From Dehalococcoidia bacterium (lineage in GTDB: Bacteria > Chloroflexota > Dehalococcoidia > Dehalococcoidales > W693): a stretch of DNA of 5,131 nucleotides. The position numbers were made by a program, and so were the translations under genes. Positions 1-5,131 of the stretch are shown here, piece by piece; within the stretch, counting starts at the first letter, position 1, and the number at the start of each line of letters is the position of its first letter. The notes under the pieces are model-generated. The model was not told the DNA's origin. It did not search any database and was given only the letters and a program-made list of their open reading frames with translations. The DNA is taken from the NCBI GenBank assembly GCA_030627335.1, contig DAOUSH010000047.1, forward strand, positions 1 through 5,131. The letters run 5' to 3'.

Positions 1-974
1 AGTTGGCTGATGGTGGAGTAAGCCAGGACTCTTTTGATATCGGTCATCACCAGTCCCATAGTGGCGGCGAAGATAGCGGTAAAGCCGCCGATGACGGCTA
101 CGGTGGATAGGGCTTCCGGTGAGTGCTCGAAGAGGGGATACATACGGGCGACCAGAAAGACGCCGGCGGCAACCATGGTAGCGGCGTGAATCAGGGCGCT
201 GACCGGGGTCGGGCCCTCCATGGCATCCGGCAACCACACGTGGAGCGGGAACTGGGCTGATTTGCCAGCCGCTCCCAGAAAGATGCCGATGGCGGCCCAG
301 GTGAGGACGGCACCGCCCAGAGTTCCGGCCAGGGCTAAACCGTGAAGCTGGGAGACATCCAGGGTGCCTGTCTGGGAGAAGAGCAGAAGAATCGCCGCCA
401 GGAAGCCGAAGTCGCCGATACGGGTAACTATAAAGGCTTTCTTAGCCGCCTTAGCCGCCGCCGGGCGGTGGAACCAGAAGCCGATGAGGAGATAGGAGCA
501 TAGGCCGACCAGTTCCCAGAATATATACATTATGAGCAGGTTGTTAGCCATGACCAGCCCCAGCATGGCGGTGGTGAAAAGGGACATATAGACATAGTAG
601 CGGTGATAGCCGGGGTCGCCGTGCATATAGCCCTGCGAGTATATCTGCACCATAAGGCTGACGACAGTGACGACGATGAGCATTATCGCCGTAAGCATAT
701 CTATAGTCAGACCGAAGTGAATGTTGATACTGCCCTCGATAATGAGCCAGTTGAAGTCGGGGACTGATAGCTCGTGCGAGGGCGCGTTAAGGAGACTCGT
801 TAGCAGCCAGAGAGACAGGATGAGAGAGCCGGTGATGGCGCCGATGGTAATATAGCCGCTGAGCCTGGGTTTGCTGTTCATAAACGGCTTTATAATTAGC
901 GCAATCAGTACAAACGAAATCAGCGGCAGCAGGAAGATAAGCCACACCAGCCCGTTCGGTATTGTCGTTTCCAT
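1..974 (-). CDS. nuoL: NADH-quinone oxidoreductase subunit L (NuoL), 5' part
   Basis: This is the distal antiporter-like, proton-pumping membrane subunit of complex I. The first 324 codons are visible and the frame runs off the left edge; NuoL is usually 600-670 residues, so about half is present. The N terminus (METTIPNGLVWLIFLLPLIS) is a hydrophobic helix typical of NuoL. Family landmarks are FWELVGLCSYLLIGFW near residues 152-167 with Glu154, GKSAQFPLHVWLPDAMEGPT at 237-256 with Lys238, and LIHAATMVAAGVFL at 261-274 with His263. By alignment from memory these correspond to the TM5 Glu, TM7 Lys and TM8 His of the proton path. The visible part ends in AYSTISQ, a very conserved family stretch. 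The ATG at 974 is chosen because it gives the normal N terminus and follows an AAGGA, though the spacing of 3 bases is short. It starts 14 bases after nuoK. All key residues seen are intact, so a functional pump is expected. Confidence 0.97.
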   Translation of the reverse strand, partial: METTIPNGLVWLIFLLPLISFVLIALIIKPFMNSKPRLSGYITIGAITGSLILSLWLLTSLLNAPSHELSVPDFNWLIIEGSINIHFGLTIDMLTAIMLIVVTVVSLMVQIYSQGYMHGDPGYHRYYVYMSLFTTAMLGLVMANNLLIMYIFWELVGLCSYLLIGFWFHRPAAAKAAKKAFIVTRIGDFGFLAAILLLFSQTGTLDVSQLHGLALAGTLGGAVLTWAAIGIFLGAAGKSAQFPLHVWLPDAMEGPTPVSALIHAATMVAAGVFLVARMYPLFEHSPEALSTVAVIGGFTAIFAATMGLVMTDIKRVLAYSTISQ

Positions 975-977
975 AAT

Positions 978-982
978 TCCTT
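978..982 (-). promoter_or_regulatory. Ribosome binding site for nuoL
   Basis: AAGGA lies in the 14-base nuoK-nuoL gap, only 3 bases before the ATG at 974. The spacing is shorter than optimal. No better start exists nearby, and the protein N terminus matches the family. Confidence 0.5.
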
Positions 983-988
983 AACCCG

Positions 989-1300
989 TCACCATTTCAT
1001 AAGGTCTATTTTAGTTATGTCTATCGTCTCGCGGCGGCGGTAGATGGCGATTATTATAGCCAGGCCGACCGTCGCCTCGGCGGCGGCGACCACGATAATA
1101 AAGATGGTAAAGACCTGCCCGGTCAGCATTGCCGGCACGATATATCGTGAGAAGGCGACCATAGCGATGCTGACCGCCCCCAGCATAATCTCGATGCTCA
1201 TCAGGATAATAACGGCGCTCCTCTTCGACAGAGCCCCGTAGAGCCCGATGGCGAACAGCACCGACGACAAAATCAAAAAATGTTCCAGTCCCAGTGTCAT
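989..1300 (-). CDS. nuoK: NADH-quinone oxidoreductase subunit K (NuoK)
   Basis: This is a small membrane subunit of complex I, 103 residues with three transmembrane helices (about 5-23, 28-50 and 60-88), the usual family length. The two buried glutamates needed for proton transfer in NuoK are present as Glu37 (in IEIML) and Glu75 (in AAAEATVGLA). The C terminus ETIDITKIDLMKW is hydrophilic, as expected. The ATG at 1300 is chosen over an in-frame extension reaching to 1459: it gives the canonical N terminus MTLGLEHFLILSS and has AGGGAA 8 bases upstream. The extension would overlap nuoJ and encodes an arginine-rich sequence unlike any NuoK. It begins 2 bases after the nuoJ stop codon, so translation is probably coupled. 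One oddity is that the Asn that usually follows the Glu37 motif (E-[LI]-M-[LI]-N) is Gly41 here. Confidence 0.96.
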   Translation of the reverse strand: MTLGLEHFLILSSVLFAIGLYGALSKRSAVIILMSIEIMLGAVSIAMVAFSRYIVPAMLTGQVFTIFIIVVAAAEATVGLAIIIAIYRRRETIDITKIDLMKW

Positions 1301-1302
1301 AT

Positions 1303-1791
1303 CTATTTTTCCCTCATAAGAACAATGGCTCCGATAATGGTCGCCAGCAGCAGCACCGCAGATATCTCTACCGGCAGGATAAAGCCGCCCTCGCCGAAGA
1401 GTTTGTTCGCCAGTTCGGCGGTGGTGGGCTCGACCGGGGGCAGGTCTGACACCTGCCACGGCGTCCTGATTACGGCAAAGACAGCAATACAGAGAAAGAG
1501 CACGGTGCTGGCAATGACGGGAAATTGCAGCTTGTTGGGCAGGCTGCCCCGCTCGACCTCCCGGGTAAGCATAATAGCCAGGATAATCAAGATGGCTATA
1601 GCGCCGACGTTAATCAGCACCTGCACCGCCGCCAGAAAATCGGCACTCAGGACGACGAAGATGCCGGCTATTGACAGGAAGCAGAGAATCAGGCACAGCG
1701 CCGCCCGGAAGATGTTACGCAAACTGACCACAGCCAGTGCCGCCGTTATTGCTACTACAGCCAGTATCCAGAAAGCTATTTCTAATCCCAT
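1303..1791 (-). CDS. nuoJ: NADH-quinone oxidoreductase subunit J (NuoJ)
   Basis: This is the complex I membrane subunit homologous to mitochondrial ND6, which links the quinone-site conformational change to the antiporter-like subunits. It has 162 residues, near the usual 160-200, with about five hydrophobic helices (5-23, 29-50, 54-76, 90-109 and 138-158). The diagnostic stretch is SADFLAAVQVLINVGAIAIL (49-68) followed by AIMLTREVERG; it matches the family pattern of TM3. Asn61 stands where most homologues have Tyr (YVGAI). The ATG at 1791 gives the standard N terminus and lies 10 bases after the upstream gene's stop. Only a weak GAGAAG with 4-base spacing precedes it, so translational coupling is likely. 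The TAG stop is 2 bases from nuoK. Confidence 0.95.
   Translation of the reverse strand: MGLEIAFWILAVVAITAALAVVSLRNIFRAALCLILCFLSIAGIFVVLSADFLAAVQVLINVGAIAILIILAIMLTREVERGSLPNKLQFPVIASTVLFLCIAVFAVIRTPWQVSDLPPVEPTTAELANKLFGEGGFILPVEISAVLLLATIIGAIVLMREK
1309..1314 (-). promoter_or_regulatory. Ribosome binding site for nuoK
   Basis: AGGGAA sits in the last codons of nuoJ, 8 bases before the ATG at 1300. It decides the nuoK start against a longer in-frame reading that would begin inside nuoJ. Confidence 0.7.
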
Positions 1792-1801
1792 AATACTTCT
1801 C

Positions 1802-3685
1802 TTATAAGTCCCTGTCGATAAGCAGGGTTTGCTTGGGTAGTGTCTTCTCGACCTCGGGGCGGGCGTAACCGCTGGGCTTTCTTCTGTCCGGTGTCAGCAA
1901 CTCCTCTTTGCTTAAAATCTGTTCGCTGAGCCGATAGGTAGCCCGCTCGTAGCTGTAGCCCATAAACAGGGCGTCGAAGGGACAGGCTTCAACGCATAAG
2001 CCGCAGTAGATACACGCCCCGCCGTTAAGCTGGTACTTCTCCACTCCATAGACCAGGTCGCACCTGAGGCAACGCTCCGTTTCCGAGAGCGCCGAATCCT
2101 TGTCCCAGCCGAGCTCGACACCATTAAAGCTGTTGAGCCGCTGCTGGTGCGGGATGGCGGATGTTTCGGGGCGCCACCCTTCTCTGGGGCCGCCTTCCCG
2201 GTCTATTATTTCCTCGGGTAGCGCCAGCGTTTCATCGATAATGCCGCTGCCGCCGAGGTACTTGTCTATGGATATTGCCGCCTGCCTGCCGGCGGCGATA
2301 GCCAGGATAACCGTTGCCGGCCCGAGAACGGCATCACCGCCGGCAAAGATGCCTTCCTTGGCGGTAGCCAGCGTGTCCGGGTCGACCTGGATGGTATTGC
2401 CGCGGCCGGTGGCCAGGCCAAACGGGTCGGGTAGCCTGGGCCGCTGACTGATGGCGGATATTATATTGTCCAGCTCTACTACGAATTCACTGCCCTCGAT
2501 GGGCTCGGGACGCCGGCGTCCGCTGGCATCTTCTTTGCCCAGCTTCATGCGGACACACTCCAGTTTTAGCTCGTTGTTGTGGCTGGTCACTCTGGTTGGT
2601 GCTGCCAGGAAGAGTATCTTTATGCCCTCGTCCAGGGAGTCCTCGATCTCTTCCGGGCTGGCCGGCATCTCGGCACGGGTGCGACGGTAGATAATAGTTA
2701 CCTCTTTAACCCCGAGGCGGAGGGCAGTCCGCGCAGAGTCCATAGCTGAGTTGCCGCCGCCGATAACAGCCACCCGGTTGCCCAGTCCTACCTTCTTGCC
2801 CAGCTTAACTTCTCTGAGGAAGTCTATACTGCCGAGTATTTTGGGGTTGTCCTCGCCTTCGATACCCAGCTCGATAGCCTGATGCGCCCCGATGGCGATA
2901 AAAACGGCGCTGAAGCCCTCTTCCAGGAGGCTTTCCGGGCGGTCTATCCTGGTATCGGTCTTTATCTTAACACCGGCGTTCTCTATCTCACTTATATTAT
3001 CGCTGAGTATTTTATCGGGTAACCGGTATTCGGGGATGCCGAAACGCATCATACCGCCCGGCTGGGGCAGGGCTTCGAAGACTGTCACCGCGTGACCGCA
3101 GAGCTTGGCCAGATAGTAGGCAGCAGTAAGCCCGGCCGGCCCCGCGCCGATAATCGCTACCTGCTTGCCGCTGGCCGGGGCTGTTTTAGACCTTTGCTTC
3201 CATATACCGGTATTGTTATCGACGGCGAAACGCTTTAGCATGCGGATGGCAATGGGTTCATCGATAAGCCCACGGTTGCAGGAAGACTCGCAAGGGTGGG
3301 CGCAGATATAGCCGCAGACCGAGGGGAAGGGTATCTTCTCCCGGATTACGGCTAACGCCTCATCCGGTTTGCCCTGTGCCAGGCAGCGGATATAGCGGGC
3401 GGCGTCCACATGCGACGGGCAATCCTGGGTGCACGGCGCCGGGATTAGCCCCTTTTCTCCCTTTTCGGAGGTTTCTATCTCAATGCAGCCGTGGGGGCAG
3501 TTCCGGGCGCAGGTATAACAGCCGATGCAATTATCCTGAGACCAGGCAAGGACATTGCCGCGAATACGGCGGGAGACGGTCAGCCTCTCCTCGGGGTATT
3601 GCGTGGTAATAGGCTGACGAAAGAGGTGCTTCAAGGTTAGGGCCATCCCCTTGACAATGCCGTTACCGTAGTGCTTAAACATCAA
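1802..3685 (-). CDS. nuoI: NuoI-type ferredoxin subunit split by an inserted GltD/NfnB-like FAD-NAD(P)H oxidoreductase
   Basis: This gene sits in the nuoI slot but encodes 627 residues; NuoI is normally about 130-220. Residues 1-70 are NuoI-like: KGMALTLKHLFRQPITTQYP, then a 4Fe-4S motif with Cys53, 56, 59, 63 and also Cys67. Residues about 80-545 are a flavoprotein of the glutamate-synthase small-subunit/NfnB family. It has a Cys-rich head (Cys85, 89, 124, 128, 132, 136), an FAD Rossmann motif IIGAGPAG (178-185), the hallmark PGGMMRFGIPEYRLP (209-223), an NAD(P) Rossmann motif VIGGGNSAMD (307-316) with YRRTRAEMPA (333-342), and a closing FAD segment GIFAGGDAVLGPATVILAIA (445-464). Residues about 546-627 return to NuoI: Cys558, 561, 564, 568, then PFDALFMGYSYERATYRLSE and KEELL. 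The known NuoI role is to carry two 4Fe-4S clusters passing electrons towards the quinone site. The inserted module probably adds NAD(P)H oxidation (inference). It overlaps nuoH by 11 bases from the TTG at 3685, or 8 from the adjacent ATG at 3682; numbering here starts at the TTG. Confidence 0.93.
   Translation of the reverse strand: MMFKHYGNGIVKGMALTLKHLFRQPITTQYPEERLTVSRRIRGNVLAWSQDNCIGCYTCARNCPHGCIEIETSEKGEKGLIPAPCTQDCPSHVDAARYIRCLAQGKPDEALAVIREKIPFPSVCGYICAHPCESSCNRGLIDEPIAIRMLKRFAVDNNTGIWKQRSKTAPASGKQVAIIGAGPAGLTAAYYLAKLCGHAVTVFEALPQPGGMMRFGIPEYRLPDKILSDNISEIENAGVKIKTDTRIDRPESLLEEGFSAVFIAIGAHQAIELGIEGEDNPKILGSIDFLREVKLGKKVGLGNRVAVIGGGNSAMDSARTALRLGVKEVTIIYRRTRAEMPASPEEIEDSLDEGIKILFLAAPTRVTSHNNELKLECVRMKLGKEDASGRRRPEPIEGSEFVVELDNIISAISQRPRLPDPFGLATGRGNTIQVDPDTLATAKEGIFAGGDAVLGPATVILAIAAGRQAAISIDKYLGGSGIIDETLALPEEIIDREGGPREGWRPETSAIPHQQRLNSFNGVELGWDKDSALSETERCLRCDLVYGVEKYQLNGGACIYCGLCVEACPFDALFMGYSYERATYRLSEQILSKEELLTPDRRKPSGYARPEVEKTLPKQTLLIDRDL
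1982..2014 (-). other. Second NuoI 4Fe-4S motif
   Basis: The codons encode CIYCGLCVEAC, residues 558-568, followed by Pro569, pattern CxxCxxCxxxCP. The following PFDALFMGYSYERATYR and a KEELL about 20 residues later are the usual NuoI continuation, which is why this is read as the second half of NuoI rather than a generic ferredoxin tail. Confidence 0.93.
2051..3448 (-). other. Inserted flavoprotein module (about residues 80-545 of the fusion)
   Basis: This marks the part of the fusion that has no counterpart in ordinary NuoI. The borders are approximate: the left limit is just after the first ferredoxin half (IEIETSE), the right limit just before the second (NGGACIYC). The order is Cys-rich helical head, FAD half, NAD(P)H domain, FAD half, a linker rich in charged residues, then RCLRCD (538-543) with a spare Cys pair at 539 and 542. 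That order is the standard layout of GltD, NfnB and the N-terminal half of dihydropyrimidine dehydrogenase. The paired arginines in YRRTRAEMPA are typical of family members that bind the 2'-phosphate of NADPH, so NADPH is more likely than NADH, but sequence alone does not settle it. Confidence 0.88.
3278..3433 (-). other. Cys-rich N-terminal head of the GltD-like module
   Basis: This spans Cys85 to Cys136. It shows CTQDCP followed about 35 residues later by CGYICAHPCESSCNRG, the pattern that binds 4Fe-4S clusters near the FAD in GltD, NfnB and dihydropyrimidine dehydrogenase. The canonical form begins with an extra CxxC pair before the CxxxCP; that pair is absent here. An additional Cys124 is present. 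Whether one or two clusters form cannot be read from the sequence. Confidence 0.8.
3485..3529 (-). other. First NuoI 4Fe-4S motif
   Basis: The codons encode CIGCYTCARNCPHGC, residues 53-67 of the fusion, with the pattern CxxCxxCxxxCP. In two-cluster ferredoxin folds the first three Cys pair with the last Cys of the second motif, and the fourth Cys pairs with the first three of the second motif. Here the partner motif lies about 490 residues downstream, beyond the flavoprotein insert. Confidence 0.93.
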
Positions 3686-4766
3686 TCCGGTCGCCTCCCA
3701 GCTTGAAAAACTTTGACCAGATGAGTATCAGGGCTATCATTATAAACAGGCCTGCAAACACTATCAGCCAGACTGGTGCTTCCGGCCAGAAAACGACCTG
3801 CAGGCTGGTGATAAGCAGGTTTATCAATGCCAGTGGCAGCAGGAACTTCCAGGTAAAAGCCATGACCTGGTCTATCCTCAGGCGGGGTATGGTGGCCCGT
3901 ACCCAGACGATAACGGAAAAGACGGTGACCACTTTTATAATAAACCAGAGGAAGGGTGGCAGGAGGGGTCCTCTCCAGCCGCCGAGGAAGAGGGTGGTGA
4001 TTATGGCGGAGATGGTCAGTGCCTCGGCATATTCCATCAGGAAAAATGTCGCCCATTTCATGCCGGAGTATTCAATGTTGTAGCCGGCAACAATCTCGGA
4101 GTCGGCTTCCACCAGGTCGAATGGGGTGCGGTTCATCTCGGCTAGCGAGCCGATAAAGAAGATCAAGAAGCCCAGGGGCTGGAGCAGGATAAAGGGAACG
4201 GTCTGGGCTTCGACTATCTCGGTTAGCGATAGGGAGCCGGCAATCAGGACGACGCCGAGGATGGACAGCGCCAGCGGGATTTCATAGCTGACAAGCTGGG
4301 CTACGTCTCGCATCGCCCCGATAAGCGAGTACTTGTTATTGGAGCTCCAGCCGGCCATGAAAATACCGATTGACGCCATCGAGCTGACGGCTACTATATA
4401 GAGAATACCGATGTTGAGGTCGACTAGCAGGGCACCGTCCTGGAAGGGAATCACGGCGAACATCATCAGCACCGGAACAAAGGCGACTATCGGCGCCAGC
4501 CAAAAGACCGGCTTATCTCCCCTGGCGGGGACGATGTCTTCCTTGGTCAGTACCTTGATGACATCGGCTAGTGGCTGGAGAAGGCCGAAAGGCCCGGCGC
4601 GGTTGGGTCCGAGGCGGACCTGAATGCGTCCTAACAACCGGCGCTCAAACCAGATGAAGAACATAACCGTTAACAAAATAAAGGTGATTATAATAACGGT
4701 AAAGACCAGCAGGTGCAACCAGAAGTTGCCCGGCCAGAGAGCCTCTTGTGGTATTAACTCTGGCAT
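3675..4766 (-). CDS. nuoH: NADH-quinone oxidoreductase subunit H (NuoH)
   Basis: This is the membrane subunit (ND1 homologue) that forms the quinone tunnel with NuoB and NuoD and the first proton path. It has 363 residues, within the normal range, and about eight transmembrane helices. Conserved blocks are FERRLLGRIQVRLGPNRAGP (40-59), NNKYSLIGAMRDVAQLVSYE (143-162) and AEMNRTPFDLVEADSEIVAG (209-228) followed by YNIEYSG, then ATIPRLRIDQVM (291-302). These include the acidic quinone-side loop (Glu210, Glu220, Asp222, Glu224). The ATG at 4766 shares its A with the nuoD stop (TAATG) and has GAGGTGG 7 bases upstream, so the start is firm and translation is coupled to nuoD. The TAA stop lies inside the next gene. 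Nothing in it is truncated or unusual. nuoH directly follows nuoD, without nuoEFG between them. Confidence 0.98.
   Translation of the reverse strand: MPELIPQEALWPGNFWLHLLVFTVIIITFILLTVMFFIWFERRLLGRIQVRLGPNRAGPFGLLQPLADVIKVLTKEDIVPARGDKPVFWLAPIVAFVPVLMMFAVIPFQDGALLVDLNIGILYIVAVSSMASIGIFMAGWSSNNKYSLIGAMRDVAQLVSYEIPLALSILGVVLIAGSLSLTEIVEAQTVPFILLQPLGFLIFFIGSLAEMNRTPFDLVEADSEIVAGYNIEYSGMKWATFFLMEYAEALTISAIITTLFLGGWRGPLLPPFLWFIIKVVTVFSVIVWVRATIPRLRIDQVMAFTWKFLLPLALINLLITSLQVVFWPEAPVWLIVFAGLFIMIALILIWSKFFKLGGDRIDV
3694..3699 (-). promoter_or_regulatory. Ribosome binding site for the nuoI-flavoprotein fusion
   Basis: GGGAGG lies inside the end of nuoH, 8 bases before a TTG at 3685 and 11 bases before the ATG at 3682. 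The spacing favours the TTG and codon preference favours the ATG; the products differ by one residue. Confidence 0.75.
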
Positions 4767-5131
4767 TATCTGTCCACCTCACCCAGGCAAATGTCTATAC
4801 TGCCGAAGATGACTATGGCGTCGGCCAGTTTCCAGCCGATAATCATCTCTCTCAGTGCCGTCAGGTTAATCAGAGAAGGTGCCCTGATATGAAAGCGGTA
4901 GGGCTTCTCCGAGCCGTCTGATACCAGGTAATAGCCGAGCTCTCCCTTGGGGGCTTCGATGTGGGCAAAGGCTTCACCCGCTGCCGGCCTGAACCGGAGT
5001 GGCACCCTATTCAGTACTTTGCCCTGCGGCAGTTGCTCTATAGCCTGCTCAATGATGCGGATACTCTGGTGCATCTCCGCTATTTTTATCCGGTAGCGGT
5101 CATAGCAATCGCCGGCGCTACCGGTGGGGAT
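4766..5131 (-). CDS. nuoD: NADH-quinone oxidoreductase subunit D (NuoD), C-terminal part
   Basis: This is the 49-kDa-type subunit of complex I, homologous to the large subunit of NiFe hydrogenases, which forms the quinone-reduction pocket with NuoB and NuoH at the base of the peripheral arm. Only the last 121 residues are in the window; the frame is open to the right edge and the first full codon is at 5131. Diagnostic stretches are [57 protein letters not shown], and the canonical C terminus [12 protein letters not shown]. An ATG at 5074 is internal, because the family match continues upstream of it. The TAA stop overlaps the nuoH start by one base. The C terminus is complete; separate NuoD rather than a NuoCD fusion cannot be decided from this part. 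Confidence 0.96.
   Translation of the reverse strand: MPTGSAGDCYDRYRIKIAEMHQSIRIIEQAIEQLPQGKVLNRVPLRFRPAAGEAFAHIEAPKGELGYYLVSDGSEKPYRFHIRAPSLINLTALREMIIGWKLADAIVIFGSIDICLGEVDR
4774..4780 (-). promoter_or_regulatory. Ribosome binding site for nuoH
   Basis: GAGGTGG lies 7 bases before the nuoH ATG and inside the last codons of nuoD (the LGEVDR region). The spacing is ideal and supports the start at 4766. Confidence 0.8.

Noticed and set aside
975..988. Promoter or terminator in the nuoK-nuoL gap.
   Set aside because: Fourteen bases are too few for a promoter or hairpin terminator, and only a ribosome binding site can be recognised.
989..1459. A longer nuoK reading starting at 1459.
   Set aside because: The extra 53 residues are an out-of-frame reading of nuoJ, and the ATG at 1300 has a good ribosome binding site and gives the family's N terminus.
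1280..1807. A 175-codon open frame on the plus strand opposite nuoJ.
   Set aside because: It lies exactly antisense to a well-supported nuoJ, its translation is low-complexity Ser/Thr/Ala/Ile-rich with no recognisable motif, and it crosses gene borders on the other strand.
1802..3685. The NuoI-flavoprotein fusion as an assembly chimera or read-through artefact.
   Set aside because: Both NuoI halves are present on either side of the insert in one frame, the start is interleaved with nuoH and the stop lies 10 bases from nuoJ. A random join would be unlikely to preserve all of this. Read mapping across about 2050 and 3450 would settle it.
1802..3685. The gene as a plain glutamate synthase small subunit (gltD).
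   Set aside because: The ends are NuoI-specific, the position is the nuoI slot, and no glutamate synthase large subunit is nearby; only the middle belongs to that family.
3682..4083. Open frames inside nuoH: a 124-codon minus-strand frame and a 126-codon plus-strand frame.
   Set aside because: Both are alternative-frame readings of nuoH, whose conserved blocks fix the true frame; neither has a protein-like composition or motif.

Overview
The window is a single compact block on the minus strand of a respiratory complex I (NADH:quinone oxidoreductase, Nuo) operon. In transcription order, right to left, it holds the 3' end of nuoD, nuoH, an unusual 627-residue nuoI-type gene, nuoJ, nuoK and the 5' half of nuoL. 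Genes overlap by 1 to 11 bases or lie 2 to 14 bases apart. There is no room for internal promoters or terminators, and I saw no RNA gene, mobile element, repeat array or convincing plus-strand gene.

The exceptional gene is at 1802-3685. It occupies the nuoI slot between nuoH and nuoJ and keeps both halves of NuoI: the N-terminal membrane-facing segment with the first CxxCxxCxxxCP motif, and the C-terminal segment with the second such motif and its NuoI-like tail. Between the two halves, where ordinary NuoI has a linker of roughly 25 residues, lies a complete GltD/NfnB-like flavoprotein of about 465 residues. That insert has a cysteine-rich N-terminal part, an FAD Rossmann motif, an NAD(P)H Rossmann motif with an arginine-rich NADPH-type signature, and a closing FAD-binding segment. 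The reading frame is continuous.

nuoD is followed directly by nuoH, so the usual position of nuoE, nuoF and nuoG (the NADH-oxidising module) is empty. This fits an 11-subunit complex I of the kind known in Dehalococcoides and some archaea. My inference is that the embedded flavoprotein is a replacement electron-input device, taking electrons from NAD(P)H (or exchanging them with another carrier) and passing them to the NuoI clusters, then to the quinone site at NuoB/D/H. Proton or sodium pumping would occur through NuoH, J, K and L. The pumping residues that can be checked here are present: two membrane Glu in NuoK; Glu154, Lys238 and His263 in NuoL.

The order D-H-I-J-K-L without EFG, the moderately high GC and the NuoI/NuoJ sequence style suggest an anaerobic bacterium of the Chloroflexota, possibly Dehalococcoidia-like. 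This assignment is an inference from gene order and memory of homologues, not a database result.
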